Origin: Lutraria lutraria
Lineage: Eukaryota; Mollusca; Bivalvia; Venerida; Mactridae
Direction of reading: 5' to 3'
Length of the DNA stretch: 64,000 nucleotides
Assembly (NCBI GenBank): GCA_964023205.1
Contig: OZ026844.1
Coordinates: 13,378,790-13,442,789, forward strand
Under the pieces are notes generated by a model. It saw only the letters and a program-made list of their open reading frames with translations. It ran no database searches and was not told the DNA's origin. This document shows positions 47,901 through 60,240 of the stretch, piece after piece. Positions within the stretch are counted from its first letter, which is position 1; each line of letters begins with the position of its first letter. The translations under genes and the position numbers were made by a program.

Positions 47901-50900
47901 AAATCATATAGTCAGCCTATGTGTCCAATGATAATTTGACAACGGTTTTACACCGTAAAAATGGACTCGACCACTGCGTCACTATACAATTATCCTAACT
48001 GAGCAGTAAGTTCATGGGTATAAAGGTTTATGTTTACAAACTTTCAAAATAAGGCTGAAAGTAAAAATTCTTTGTTGGTAGTGCTCCGACAGACCCATCA
48101 AAATGGATACTACTTTTCTTCTTTTTTAGGTTTTCAAGTTAAATCTTTTTTTTGGTATCTTTGCACCTGTTCAGTTAAAAAGTACTTTCTGTTTTTAAAC
48201 CATACCAGAGTACATGGCCTTTATCCAATACAAACTGGTTGTTCATCTTAGTTTGTTCTGTCTAATTACATGTTTAATGCAGAGCAGACTACATGAAAAT
48301 ATTGTGTATTTCAAAATTCCCAATTATTTATCAATGCAATAACAGAAACAAATATTCCAAAAAAGAAAAAAATACTTACCTACCACCCACCTCTGGAAAA
48401 TAGGGTCAGAGCTCTACAAACAAACAATTTTATAATGATGGCCTAAGAATACTTTATGTACTGAACAAACATTTAATTATCATCACAGCTTGAGTCCTCT
48501 ACAATTTGTTCAGATTTCCTCCAAGTTTAACTGTTTTCACAAAGTTTTAATTCAATTACATTCAATTTGTTTTTCTGTGGGAAAATGTTACAAGATATTA
48601 TTTTTCAATTAATTTCCAGGAGCATTTACTGAAAACAAATGTTACAGTTTAGCAACTGCATGATTACATTTCAACAAATTTTATCTGAGATATTTAGTAC
48701 AGAGTTTAGACTCATTCTTTTCTCCCAATTATAAAACAATTAATCTTAGTTTGTTCATGTGAAGATTGTTAAAGATTTGTTAAACATTAAAATTTGTAAA
48801 AGGAAGTAGGCTGTATAAAGTACCATGTGTCATGTCTGGGGACCTTTGTGGTAGAGTAGTTAGGTCTGTGACTAGTATTCACTAGCCCCACACCACTGTG
48901 AGTTCAAATTCCACTTGAAACCAGATACCATATTGAGGAAGCTGTCCAGCTAGCTAACGGATTATTGGTAATTGTGGATAATTGGTAATTGTACTGAGGT
49001 GTATGCCTGTTGTCTTCATTAATGGTAAAAGATGCAGTCTGACACCAAATGTCCCTGGTGCTGTTGGTGTGATGTTAAACTTTAGTGAATAAAAGAAGAA
49101 TCATGCTTTATGAAGATGATTTGTTTGTAAATGTTTCTGTTGTCATATTGTTCTATTCTCTGTTAAATACTGGGCATTTGGAAATAATCTTACAGCATTG
49201 TTAGTTTAATTTAACACACTGTATACATACGTTTTTGACTAATTGAACTTCATAGACTGCAGATGCATTTAATTGTTTGTGTGTTAGTTACTCAATGAGA
49301 TTATTATGTAGTATATTTATAAATAATTGTATAAATACATACTATGTAATACTGTCTGTTTGTTACACAAGACATCTACTGTAACTCTGTAAGATATAAG
49401 TTTACAATGATATAAACCATAAATCTATATTTACATCATTTATCTTGGTCCATAGGCTGAGTATCTATCTTAATATTTGTGTATTTTCACTACTGTGTAT
49501 GTGATGAAATATTACTTTCAGCAGAGAAACCTGACACATGTGAGTAACTCATTAAGATTTAATTGTGCCTCTTGCATTTAACAAAATAATACTCAGTCTA
49601 GTGTATGAGAGCCTATTTCTATTTAAATGTGGTTGAGCATGATCTTGGCATCGTACATTGTATGATTAACTCTTTTCCTTTTTTATGCCGCCAGCATCTA
49701 ATGATGTGGGGCCTAATTATAGTGATTGCCTTGTCTGTCTGTTCGTACGAGATTAAGTATTTTTAACAGTTTTGTCTGTAGCTTTGATACAGTTACTTAT
49801 ACAGTTTTTGCCTTGGACCATTCCCAATACACCCATATCACCCAACCTTGATTTGAACATGCTCGTATTTGGATTTAAATGTATTTTGATGGACCCTTTC
49901 TCGTTTACTGGATTTGACTGTTTCATTTAGCACGAACACCGCATACTGGAATGCTTTTATATTAATACATCTGTTTTCTTGGACCATTATCAATCCACCC
50001 ATATCACCCAACCTTGATTCGGCCTTGACCTTATTAGGAATGTTTTAATGGGCTCTTACCAGGTTAACATAATTTTACCATTTTGTCAGGCACCAACATC
50101 ACTTACTAGAATGCTTTGATACTTATACAGTTTTTGCTTTGGACCATTTTTAATCCATCCTTTTTGCTTAAGCTTAAATTGACTTTGACCTTTTTGAATG
50201 AACAAAATCTTAAAAGTTAAATGAGTAATTTCTCTGTTAAGAATAGCTACCCTTTACTCTAGCATCAATGGCTATTTCTTGGTGAACTATATTTTACTGT
50301 TTTGTCCAGCATCAGTATATCACTTGCTTGTATTGATTTTGGTTGTTTTGACATAGTTTGGGTGGAAAAAAAGGTAATGATGTAATTTTGAAACTTGGCT
50401 TCTGCTTTTTAGCTCACCAGAACACGAAGTGCTCATGGTGAGCTATTGTGATCGCGTGATGTCCTTCGTCCATGTGTGTGTGTGTTTGTGTGTGTGTCAA
50501 CAATTGCTTTAAACAACATCTCCTTCTTAACCAGTTGGCCAATTTGAACGAAACTTTACATTGATATTTCTTGCATGAAGCTCTACCAAAGTTTAAAAAA
50601 ATTTAATTTCATTAAAACTCTGGTTGCCATGGCAACCAATAGGAAAAACTTCAGAATTGGCCCCGCCCCAGGGGTCACTTGATTCATATAGGCTTATACA
50701 GGAAAATTTAAAAAATCTTCTTGGCAGAAACCACAATGCCTAGAGCCTATAGATATTTTGCATGTAGCATTGTCTAGTGGACTTCTACCAAGTCTGTTAT
50801 AAGTATGGCCTCAGGGTGAAAATTAGCCCTGCCTTGGAGTTCACATAATTTTATAGGCTTATATAGGAAAACAAGAAAATCTTCTTGTCCAAAACCGCAA

Positions 50901-53900
50901 GGCCTAGAGCTTACATATTTTGTATGTAGCATTGTCTGGTGGACATCTACCAAGTTTGAATAAATTATTGTAGGGGCAAAATTGGCCCCGCCCCAGGGTC
51001 ACTTAATTTTACAAAGGCTCATGATAATTTTCTCTAAGAGTCTTTTTATCTGGTGAGCGATATAAGGCCATCATGGCCCTCTTGTTATATATTGACCTCA
51101 TACAAATTAACCCAAGTCTATTGTCAAGCACATCACCGGGAGCACATGTGTTTTACTGAAAGCAGCTTCTTGTTTCTTTAATTACCATTTGCAATGAGAA
51201 TCATGTTTATTTTCTTGAGGAAAATTTTAAATAGATAAAGTCTTTTCCCATTTCTTGGACCTTTTGTATATAATTTATGTAAATGCAATCATGAAATTTA
51301 TGGCATGCAATATTACAGCATGCAAAGGCATGTATATCTAATATTAAATGAAACTACTGTATATGTTGTATTTTTCTCCAGACATGAGTTTGAGGTTCTT
51401 GCTGTAACCTCATCATTTTGGTTTATACGGTGTCTGTCTTGCATATACGTTGCATTGATTTAATGGTTTGCTGTCTTGTAAGTTCTATTGCCTTCAGGGG
51501 TAAAGTTAAATATCAAAAATAGGAATTGTTCTATGGCTTAAAGTTATACATACAGGTACTCCCTTCCAGTTAATTGATTTACCAGCATCATTATTTAAAG
51601 AACCGATTGGACATCTTGGCGAACAAAGTAGTCCATGATGAGACAATATTTATTCAGAGAAAAGGGATTTTTAAAAACAAAGAATACACTTTTAATTTGT
51701 TAAAAAACTAGATCGCGAACTAAGAATCTTACGATTATTCATACCGGTACTTGATTTTTCAATTTGATTTGTGATTACTCGAGTGCTCGAATACTCGCCA
51801 CAGCCATACTGTGAATGTGAATAGATCTGGGGTCCTGTCTTGCCTTAGTCCAAGATATTTCATTATTTTCTAAATTTCCATATCAGTCTCTTCTTGATGA
51901 AGATGTTTTATTAATAACTTACTATAAATTATTCAAATTAGGTTGATACTACTGTTATTTGTATGTATTTATACAACTAACAAGTTGTTATTGATCAGAG
52001 TATTTCAGTATCAATTTTAGTTGCTGTTTTTTGCTTTTATCAAATGAATAAAAAAATATTAAATGTTTTGATGCAAATTTAGACAGTTTTCTTGAGGTTA
52101 CTGTTACAAGATATGTAATTGATAAGATGTCGACTTACCGTACTTTGGAAAAAATATGCTTGAAAAAAAATTCCTTAGGCAGTGTACTCCACAGGATTCA
52201 GACTAAATGTAAATTATAGCGGGTTTTACTTAGGGATTATTTATTGCTTGGATTGACTAAAAGTAGCCAGCACTAGAATTTCAAGTAGAAGGTAATATTG
52301 CCAGTCACTGGAGGTTTTGGAGAACAGTTTAGGTATTTTGAGATTATGAATACTGTTTAATAGGAATTTAGGAGTACAAATTTGGATTCATTGTGCTTTT
52401 CATTGTGCTTGGTACTGTAATCATCCTTCTTGTTTGATACACATGTTGTAGATGTAATGTAGATATAATCTCTAATAGTTAACCATTTCCTATAATTGCC
52501 ATTTGCTCAATTAAAGCCATAGCTACTTTGATTTGTGTGTGTTTATTGCATGTATATAGCACAAAATTTAATGTAACATTTGACTTGAATGTTGACTTCT
52601 CTGGATATCACTTCTTGAATACACGTATCTAGGTACGAATGCATTAATGTCAATGTATCATTTCAGAATTGAGTCCCATCATATAAACACATATATATTA
52701 TACATTCTAATATCATTAAAATTGTCAGCCAACAGTATGAAAGCATTTTAATGATATCATTGATGCGTGTTCTATTCAACAGTCTGTCTTCTAAATGTAT
52801 AGACCACTTTAAAGCTACACTTGCATTCATTACTGTGATTAGTCAGAAAAGGAACATAAATTTGTATTTTAATGTTCCTATGGTTTTCATCGTTTTATCA
52901 TATGTGGTAAATTTGTATTCACATTGTCAGGTTTACTGTATTGGTCCCAGGTGTAGGATATGTTTGTTATCAGTTTAATATAGGAACTTGGTAACTGTGT
53001 AGATAAGTTCATGTCTGACAAGTTGGCACATTACTTTATCAGCCTGGGTCATTATGTACAAATACAACAGTTGTAGACACTTTACTGATAATACCTCTCT
53101 ATATTATTACACATAATTTCATATCTCCATAGAAACTAAGATCTATGAAATTAGGATAAGAAATACATTTTGTATCTTCATGGATTAGTCTGTCAATATT
53201 AAATTTTGAATTTTGGGGCTGGACCTGACAAAAGGCTAGATAAAGGCATAAAGATGTTGTTTCAGTGGGTTTAATGCTGTTTTTCAATGATATTACTGTT
53301 GTATACAGTGACAGCTTCACCTAGCCAGTTTTCCTGGACTGTATTCTAACCAGTTATAAGTTCTAACATACTTCTCCACATATTGAGGAAAATCAACAGT
53401 ATGTTATGTCAAATTTTCATAGTAGGGCATGACCTGTTCGAGGGTTCAACGCAACAGTGTCGTAACTCATATTGAAATAAGAGCAAGTTACGACCGTGTT
53501 GCGCTGAGCCCTCGTGTTGTGACTGGTATTCAAACCCGGATTGCCGTTTGCTAGTCCAGAGCTCTTACCGCTGGACCTCCACTGTGGCCTCAAAGACATA
53601 ATGCAATATGAAGGAAGAATTATAAAACCAAGTATCTGTAAGAAGGTTATTTAACATCACATTGCAATGACCTGTGGGTCATGCGAAAATCCATTTATTT
53701 ATCAAGTTTGATAAAAAGCTTTATATCATTGTTATTTATACCAATATGAGAGGTTTAAAATGTAGATTTATCAAATTTACAGCTTAACTTTTTAAAAAAA
53801 ATGCTGATTGTTGGTGTGAATTCTGTGTTGAAATTTAAATTAGATTACCCTCATATCACAATTGTTGGAAGTATTTTTTTTAATAATAAGCATGATTATA

Positions 53901-56900
53901 ATGATAATAAGTCCATGTCAGCTGATGGTTGATGTGTGATTTTACTACAGTCTGGGCACAACCTGTGAATGATCAAAGATCAGCTAAGTCCAATATGTAG
54001 GATGGGTGGTATTTCCGAACATTTCAGTTGTTTTCTCAATATATCAATAACAGTTATTGTCTTTTTAAATTGAGATTGAGTATGTAGCTCTGTTGGTAAA
54101 GATGCTAGTCTTTTTAATTTTCCAGCCTGTCAGCCAAGATGTAACATGTTTGAACTCCAAGTAAACATTCTTTTTTTTATTTTTGAGTTTTGAGTGGCCT
54201 ACATATTTACATGTAAGATCATGTTAAAAAAATGTACTTGGTCATTGTATTACTTTAATATCCCTATTTTGAAGAGTGGACAATCCTTGACTTTTTGTCA
54301 CACCTCACTGCTCCATTTCCATCTATAGCATGTGAAGTATTTTGAAAAAAAAACACATTTAAAACTCATTATAGACAAATAATTGAGGTATTTTATAATG
54401 ATTTTGTATTGAGTCAGTAAGACAAACTGGTACAATAATATTATCTCTTAAACTATAGCTGTCAAACTTATCTACCTGTATTCTGTTAGTAGGATTAAGA
54501 GATCAATAGTCTTAAATCATGTATCAAGTTGATAGAAAATTGAACTGAAATACAAATTTTGACTCAACATAGATCAATACATAAGATTTAATGATTTTGA
54601 GTATTGATAGTTTTCCCCTTGAACGTATAGTACATATCTGTACCTACATTGTATTATTCGGTATGAAATTTGTTATCTATAGATAATTTTTATAGCTTTT
54701 GTCATTTTTTTCTCTTTATAGTGTTTTGAGAGTGTATAACATTTAATGATATACTCATTTTAATCTATGTGACACATGTTTACCAACAGGTTTGAGTTAA
54801 TTCTAAACAGTAAATGCCCACATTTTTATGATATACAATTATACATGTACATTTGCAAATCAATAGCAATATACTTGCTCATAAATACCTTTCATTTACA
54901 ATGTATTTATCTCAGATAAAATCTATAATGAGATATTGAGTCTAGAAAAATTACCTTACCTGGTTTCAGCTTGTTACCACATTGTTATTATCAAGCTACC
55001 CAAATTCAGCTGACAAGATGCAGGTTTTTTTTGCCAATTTATTAATGATATTCGTCGAACTCCCAATCAGAAATTTTATCCTTTTTTCCCAAATCACAGA
55101 TAAAAATTAACAATCAAAACTTAAATAAAGAAAGCCCCAAAAAAATAACATTGATGTTGGGTACGTAAAACAATTTAAATGCATGAAAACAAGAGATCTT
55201 GCACTGTAGTAGACTTAAAGAGTTGTTGTATGTTTGTTCATTTTAATCTGCACACAATATTTCCCAATTTACAGCAAAACACAGCTAAAATTCCCAATAT
55301 AAAGGGTAAGGGTCATGTTTCCAAAATTCTGAGAGAAAAAAAAGCTGAGATGTTCTTTACTTAGAGCCCTCTTAATGCGTTATATGATATTCTGTATCTC
55401 TCTTTTAATTAACTAACTTTGATGAAGGTGTTTTAATTTTTTCAGGCACACCCTACATGTTGAAATATATAAGTCTGATTGCTTTGACGGCTCAAAATGC
55501 CATGGTTATTTTGGTTATGCGCTATGTGCGCACGAGAGGCGGGGATATGTTTATGGCCACATCAGCGGTGGTTATGTCGGAGATTCTCAAGTTTACATCT
55601 TGTTTACTGATTATATTCTACCAGCAGGGTAGTTTCCGACGATGGTTACATCATCTACATGAAAACATCATTCTTCAACCAGGTAGGTAAAGAGAATAAC
55701 ATACTGGAGTTTTATGCCCTCTGTTTCGATAGTATGGTGGCATATTATTTTTAGCCTGTCTTGTTTGTTTGTACCAAACATTAACCTTGCCTATAAGAAT
55801 AAAAGCAAAACACTCCACCTACAGTCATCAAACTTCATACATGTAGATGTATTTTGGTTCCTCATGACAACCTCTATAGGACTGTGAATTTTAGGATCAG
55901 TAGGTCAAAGGTACTACAGTGGCATTTTAAAAAACACATCTTGTTGTTACCTGTATTTCAAATCTAATAAGTCATATTGAATGGAAGCTGAAGTTGACAA
56001 TGCTTCAAAAACATAGATAGTACTATTTGTGCACTTGCCACCTATTGATCTTGTTTGTAAATGAATCCATGACTTTACACAGTCAATGATTGATCTGTTC
56101 TTCTTTTTTATAGCTGATAGTCCCGCATAAGTTTTTTTACCTGATATAAAAAAAACTAATTACTTTGATTGGATAGTTATTGTCAATTTTGTGATTCAGT
56201 GATATATTATGTATTACCGGTAACTAATGTACGTAATAATAATGTGGTAGGAAACAAATGAGTGAACAACCTAAAGTGACTGCCATTTTGTATTAATAAT
56301 TGCTATAGAGTCGTATATGATATGCAGTCAAATCTGTGTTAGTGGCCACTTCCAAAAGGCCTCCGTCTGAACAAATGCCATTCTTTCAAAAACCATCATT
56401 GATTATATATAGAACAAAATGACATCTGAAAGGCCATTTTGTCTTCCTAAGGATGGCCTCTGTTCACGGGCTTGAATGTATTTATCTTTTAGTCAAATAA
56501 AAGTTGTAAGATTGACTACTTATGTGTTTTATTCACTTTATCACTACGACTGGTTCTTGTTTGACATTGATTCATATATATCTTGATGATTTGTTATATG
56601 TTTTTATTGTACATGTACATATAATATATATTCCAGGAGATTGTCTGAAGATATCTGTACCATCTCTTGTTTATACACTTCAAAATAATCTACTGTATAT
56701 TGCTCTGTCAAATCTTGATGCAGCCACCTTTCAGGTTTGTATTTCTGCCCTTTTAAGTTTACAATCTTAAATAATTGACACTGATTTGCCTATACGGTCA
56801 AACCTGTGTTTGTAGCCACCTCCGAATAAAGGCCACATTGTGAATAAAGGCCATTCTTTTTGATTATTTAGAACAAAATAGTTTTATTTTACTGTATTTA

Positions 56901-58460
56901 TTCAAAAGAAGGAGGCCTCTCTGGGGGTATGTTCTCTGGCTAGTAGTTACTGGTCCCTCACTGCTGTGTTTGAATCTCATGTTGGACCAGAAAAATCTAA
57001 CATATGAGTACCCTGGTGTACCTCAATGGGTCTTCCTATACCATTTGTAAAAGTCACCCAAATGAGTCTGACTGTTGGTGGTACAGTAAACCAAAGTGAA
57101 AAAATCATTATAAGAAATGTTACATAATATTAGTAAATCCTGGTGGTCTTGTATGTATGGTTTTGATCTATTGTGAAAGTAACTACAAGGCATGGTAATT
57201 AATTGTCTGCTTCTCATACTCCTTATTCAATAAAAAAAACCATTCAAATCTTCTCTTTTAGAGGACCACTTCATTTATACATTGAATGTTTGTCTGAATA
57301 AAGAATTAGGATAGTACATCTACATAATTATGCTTGATTGACATGTAATATGCCTAGTAACATTATGCTTAGAATATATATATATATGTCTCATAATGGT
57401 CGGGGTTCTAACTGAGGGACATTGTTTACTAGAATAATATTAATTGAATAAGTGGCCAGGTGTTAAAGGGAAATAATTTAGTTAAAACATTGTGCACAAT
57501 TTGATGTTGTCACTTATTTACATTTTATATATTCCTGCATTTAAACATGTGGTGCTGAATAATAATAAAACTAGCTGTAAAATCAGATGCCTGGTTAAGA
57601 AATAAAATGCATCAGTAAAATTGATAAAATTTTCCTGAATGTACATTTTTGTAATTGAATAGCTTAAAATTGTAGTCTGATGATCATATACATGTTAATT
57701 TCACAATGCAGCATGCTGAAAGGGAATGCAATAGTGCTTAGGACCTGCATGACATTTTTTATTTTATTCTTTATTGTATCCTATTATATATTTTCAGGTT
57801 ACTTACCAACTGAAGATCTTGACGACTGCTATTTTCTCTGTGGTTATGTTACGGAAATCGCTCTCTAGCATACAATGGTTATCTCTGGTCATTCTATTTA
57901 TGGGTATATCCATTGTACAGATGCAGCCTGAGAATTCAGGTCAGAGCAAGTCGGGCAGAGAACAGCGCCCCCTATTGGGACTATTTGCTGTGTTCATTTC
58001 CTGTCTTATGTCGGGATTTGCTGGGGTTTATTTTGAAAAGATCTTAAAGGGGACAAAGCAATCGGTGTGGTTACGAAATGTTCAACTTGGAGTCCTTGGT
58101 ACTATCATAGGAATGGTCACAATGGAAATCAAAGAAGGAGAAAAATTACGTGAAGTTGGTTTCTTTTATGGATACGATTCTTGGGTATGGATAGGAATAA
58201 TTCTACAATCCATTGGCGGCCTTTTAGTTGCTGTTGTTGTCAAATATGCTGATAATATTCTCAAAGGATTTGCTGCCTCGTTGGCTATAGTCGTGTCATG
58301 TTTAGTCTCAGTATTTTTCTTTGAATTTAAAATGTCATTTCAGTTCACAATAGGCGCAAGTTTCGTTATGTTATCAATACTTTTGTACGGGAAATATGTT
58401 CCACCACCTAGTGCAGTAAAGAAGACAGACATTCAGAATGGGAAAGTGCGTGCAATATAA
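44869..58460 (+). CDS. SLC35A2/A3-like: SLC35A2/A3-like nucleotide-sugar transporter, copy 2 (four coding exons)
   Basis: Same role as copy 1: Golgi import of UDP-galactose or UDP-N-acetylglucosamine (family knowledge). Exons are 44869-44950, 55446-55682, 56637-56734 and 57798-58460. Phases are 1, 1 and 0, and the total is 1080 nt or 359 residues. Seen motifs: [10 protein letters not shown] in exon 2, VYTLQNNL and SNLDAATFQ in exon 3, [10 protein letters not shown] at residues 213-222, [11 protein letters not shown] at 288-298. The N-terminal half resembles SLC35A2 slightly more than A3. The last three exons alone give 328 residues from the Met at 55457; exon 1 adds 31 hydrophilic residues and is less certain. 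The last exon is about 65% identical to copy 1. An intron splits the Gly codon after QP, where copy 1 is continuous. Confidence 0.92.
44951..47245 (+). other. Copy 2 intron 1, first part
   Basis: AT-rich, without recognised repeats or exons. Confidence 0.45.
47250..47880. mobile_element. Possible second composite with converging tRNA-like ends
   Basis: Plus strand: TGGCGCAGTTGGTAAAGC (47257-47274, A box) and GAGTTCGAAACTC (47309-47321, B box). Minus strand: CATAGCGCAGTTGGTAACGA at 47851-47870 with a decayed B-like block at 47801-47814. Both A boxes share GCGCAGTTGGTAA. The space between is A-rich with no coding. Neither end is an intact tRNA. Confidence 0.45.
47881..48837. other. Copy 2 intron 1, unassigned part
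   Basis: AT-rich; a 73-codon open frame at 48030-48251 is low-complexity Phe/Ser-rich and not convincing. Confidence 0.4.
48838..49098 (+). mobile_element. tRNA-derived SINE, plus strand
   Basis: Decayed A box (GTGGTAGAGTAGTTAGG) and B box (GAGTTCAAATTCC at 48900-48912), then a body ending GTTGGTGTGATGTTAAAC followed by an A/G-rich tail. The ending resembles that of the SINE at 20055-20290. Confidence 0.65.
49099..49680. other. Copy 2 intron 1, unassigned part
   Basis: AT-rich; no exon or repeat family recognised. Confidence 0.4.
49681..50404 (+). repeat. Modular repeat beginning TTTTTTATGCCGCCAGCATC
   Basis: TTGGACCATT-AATCCACCC-ATCACCCAACCTTGATT phrases recur at 49818, 49980 and 50131, spaced about 150-160 bp, so this is a further tandem-module family. 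It abuts the family F copy on its right. Confidence 0.55.
50405..51087 (+). repeat. Modular repeat family F, full copy
   Basis: Starts TTTTTAGCTCACC with its inverse GGTGAGCTA shortly after, forming a terminal hairpin enclosing CACGAAGTG. It ends GGTGAGCGATATAAGGCC and then ATCATGGCCCTCTTGTT, where GGCCATCATGGCC is nearly self-complementary. Internal phrases (GGGGTCACTTAATTTT, TAGCATTGTCTAGTGGAC) recur about every 170-180 bp. A perfect RFX X-box, GTTGCCATGGCAAC, lies at 50623-50636. Confidence 0.75.
51088..53432. other. Copy 2 intron 1, unassigned part
   Basis: AT-rich with no supported exon. A 75-codon open frame at 52751-52978 has mixed composition but no splice signals that fit the transporter. 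Confidence 0.4.
53433..53597 (-). mobile_element. tRNA-derived SINE with a long hairpin, minus strand
   Basis: On the minus strand the head carries GGTCCAGCGGTAAGAGC (A box) and CCGGGTTTGAATACC (B box). Downstream, 53439-53467 and 53486-53514 form 29-bp inverted arms matching at 25 positions around an 18-bp loop. The arms include CGAGGG and CGCAACA. Confidence 0.65.
53598..55445. other. Copy 2 intron 1, last part
   Basis: Includes a tRNA-like fragment at 54085-54160 (TAGCTCTGTTGGTAAAGATGC, then GTTTGAACTCC) and a TTCCCAA(A/T)TT-type repeat remnant at 55040-55330. Ends in the acceptor TTTTTTCAG at 55445. Confidence 0.45.
55720..55960 (+). repeat. Modular repeat family H, fragment in copy 2 intron 2
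   Basis: TTATGCCCTCTGTTTCGATAG, GTACCAAACATTAACCTTG and CATGACAACCTCTATAGG match 26905-27060. Confidence 0.5.
55961..56324. other. Copy 2 intron 2, unassigned part
   Basis: AT-rich intron sequence, nothing recognised. Confidence 0.4.
56325..56480 (+). mobile_element. MITE family A, copy 5, in copy 2 intron 2
   Basis: CAGTCAAATCTGTGTTAGTGG at left, decayed TTCACGGGCTTGAATGTA at right. Internal AATAAA units have mostly mutated in this copy. Confidence 0.6.
56795..56895 (+). mobile_element. MITE family A, copy 6 (truncated), in copy 2 intron 3
   Basis: GGTCAAACCTGTGTTTGTAGCC, then two AATAAAGGCCA units at 56825 and 56843. The right half is missing after GAACAAAATAG. Confidence 0.65.
56915..57115 (+). 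mobile_element. Decayed tRNA-derived SINE in copy 2 intron 3
   Basis: B-box-like GTGTTTGAATCTC near 56967, followed by GAGTACCCTGGTGTACCTC and GTCTGACTGTTGGTGGTACAG. It resembles the body style of the SINE at 48838-49098; the A box is poor. Confidence 0.45.
57116..57797 (+). other. Copy 2 intron 3, last part
   Basis: AT-rich with a short (AT)n stretch near 57375. It ends in the acceptor ATTTTCAG at 57797, which is preceded by a long T-rich tract. Confidence 0.6.
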
Positions 58461-59229
58461 CCATACAGTCACCACTTGGCCAGTACAATACCATTAGTTC
58501 ACAGTTCAATGTAAAAATGTTGTCATTTATTCTAGTGATCATACAGATTGATTCATGACTGTATTTGATACAAGATATGAATTCTGTGTATATGACTCCT
58601 GCAGCTAGTGGTAAATGGAATTATTTGGGAGATTTTCTGGTCATGGGCAATGTTTTTGTTTGGAAAAAAGTTTGTACATTTTGTGCTAACTTCTCTACTT
58701 AATAGATTTGTTAAGAAAATTGCGTTTGCATATATAATGTATGAATTAGCTTCATAATATGTTTATAACTTGTAAATATTGTTGCAAATGTGTTCATTTG
58801 TTGACCAATTAATTAATGTATGTATATAAGTTTAAGCTTCAGTTAGGTTTACAATAACATTAAATAATTGTTATTATTTGTTAAAAGAGATACTGATACA
58901 TATAATCTGATATTTTCCTCATTAAGTCATTAAATCATGAATTAGGTATTGGTCAGTTTGCAGGACATCTATTTAAGCCAGTATATTTTTTTCAAAAAAT
59001 ATGTTGCAGAAATTTTGCTTTGGTAATTTACATGTATTTGTAAAATGTCCATGTTTTTAAAATTTTGATACATCCAGTATTCTTTATTTATTACAAATTC
59101 TGTGTATAACAAACCCACTGGTACCATTTTCAAATTCTTTTAAATTAAATGAAACTGATACTGTTTTTGTGTTGCTTGACTAGGCGACATATAGGGATTA
59201 CTTTGGCGGTGGCGGCGGTTGCATCCCCT
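58461..59229 (+). other. Probable 3' UTR and flank of copy 2
   Basis: Follows the TAA at 58458-58460. ATTAAA near 58859 is a possible polyadenylation signal, but nothing confirms it. Confidence 0.4.
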
Positions 59230-59667
59230 TTTGCTTGTCCGGAATATAAGTTCGTCACCATAAGTTCATATGACTTCAAACTTGGTGTGCATGTTTCTTG
59301 CAATGATTCAAAGTGCAGTGCACAAGAATCATAACTCTACCGTGTGCAGTTTTTGAATTATTCCCCTTTGATTGTTTAATAATAGAGGATTTCTTGTCCG
59401 GAACATAACTTTGTCACCATAAGTTCGAATGACTTCAAACTTGGTATGAATGTTTCTTACAATGATCCAAAGTGCAGTGCAAAAGAACTGTAACTCTACC
59501 TTGTGTGGTTTCTGAATTATTCCCCTTTGATTTATTTTATAAGAGGATTTCTTGTCCGGAACATTACGTTGTCCGCATGTGTTCGAATGACTTGAAAGTT
59601 GGTGTGCATGTATCTTGCAATGACCTGAAGTGCAATGCAGGAGAACAGTAACTCTACCTTGTGCAGT
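59230..59667 (+). repeat. Tandem modules of ~158 bp
   Basis: CTTGTCCGGAA recurs at 59234, 59393 and 59551. Each is followed by GTCACCATAAGTTCGAATGAC-type, CAAAGTGCAGTGCA-type and ATTATTCCCCTTTGATT phrases, giving about 2.7 diverged modules. The array runs directly into the family D copy. Confidence 0.75.
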
Positions 59668-60240
59668 TTTAGCTCACATGTCACAAAGGTCTTTGTCCAC
59701 CGGCGTGCCTTGTGAACACACTAGGGGCCACATTTTTTGCTCAATTTTTGCAAAACTGGGTCAGAATGTTAATATTGACAAAATCTCGAACAAGATAGAT
59801 ATTTGGCCATTTGCGGTAAAAAACTAGGTCACAAGGGCCAAATAAGGGAAAACCTTGTGAACACTTTAGAAATCATTGTTTTGATTGGATCTTCATGAAA
59901 CTTTGTCAGAATGTTTATTTCAATGATATTTAGGTCAAGTTTGATAAAAGGTCATTTCCGGTCAAAATCTAGGTGACTAGGGCAAATTGTTGAAAAACCT
60001 TATGAACACTCTAGAAGTCACTGTTTTGATTGGATCATCATGAAACCTTATCAGAGTTTGAACATGGGTAATCCGGGGTTAAAAACTAGGTCGCTAGGTC
60101 AATTCTTATGAAAAACCATGTTAACACTGTAGATTTCAGTTATGATAGGATCCTCACCAAACTTTGTCAAATTGTTTGTTTTAATGATATATAAGTACAA
60201 ATATCCAGCGTCAGGCAACACATCCGACTCGCAGAGTTCT
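59668..60240 (+). repeat. Modular repeat family D, second copy
   Basis: Starts TTTTAGCTCACATGTCAC and contains CTAGGGGCCACATTTTT. AAAACTAGGTCAC-type phrases occur at 59816, 59961 and 60078 (145 and 117 bp apart, the latter shortened by a deletion). It matches 5876-6552 by eye. Confidence 0.7.
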
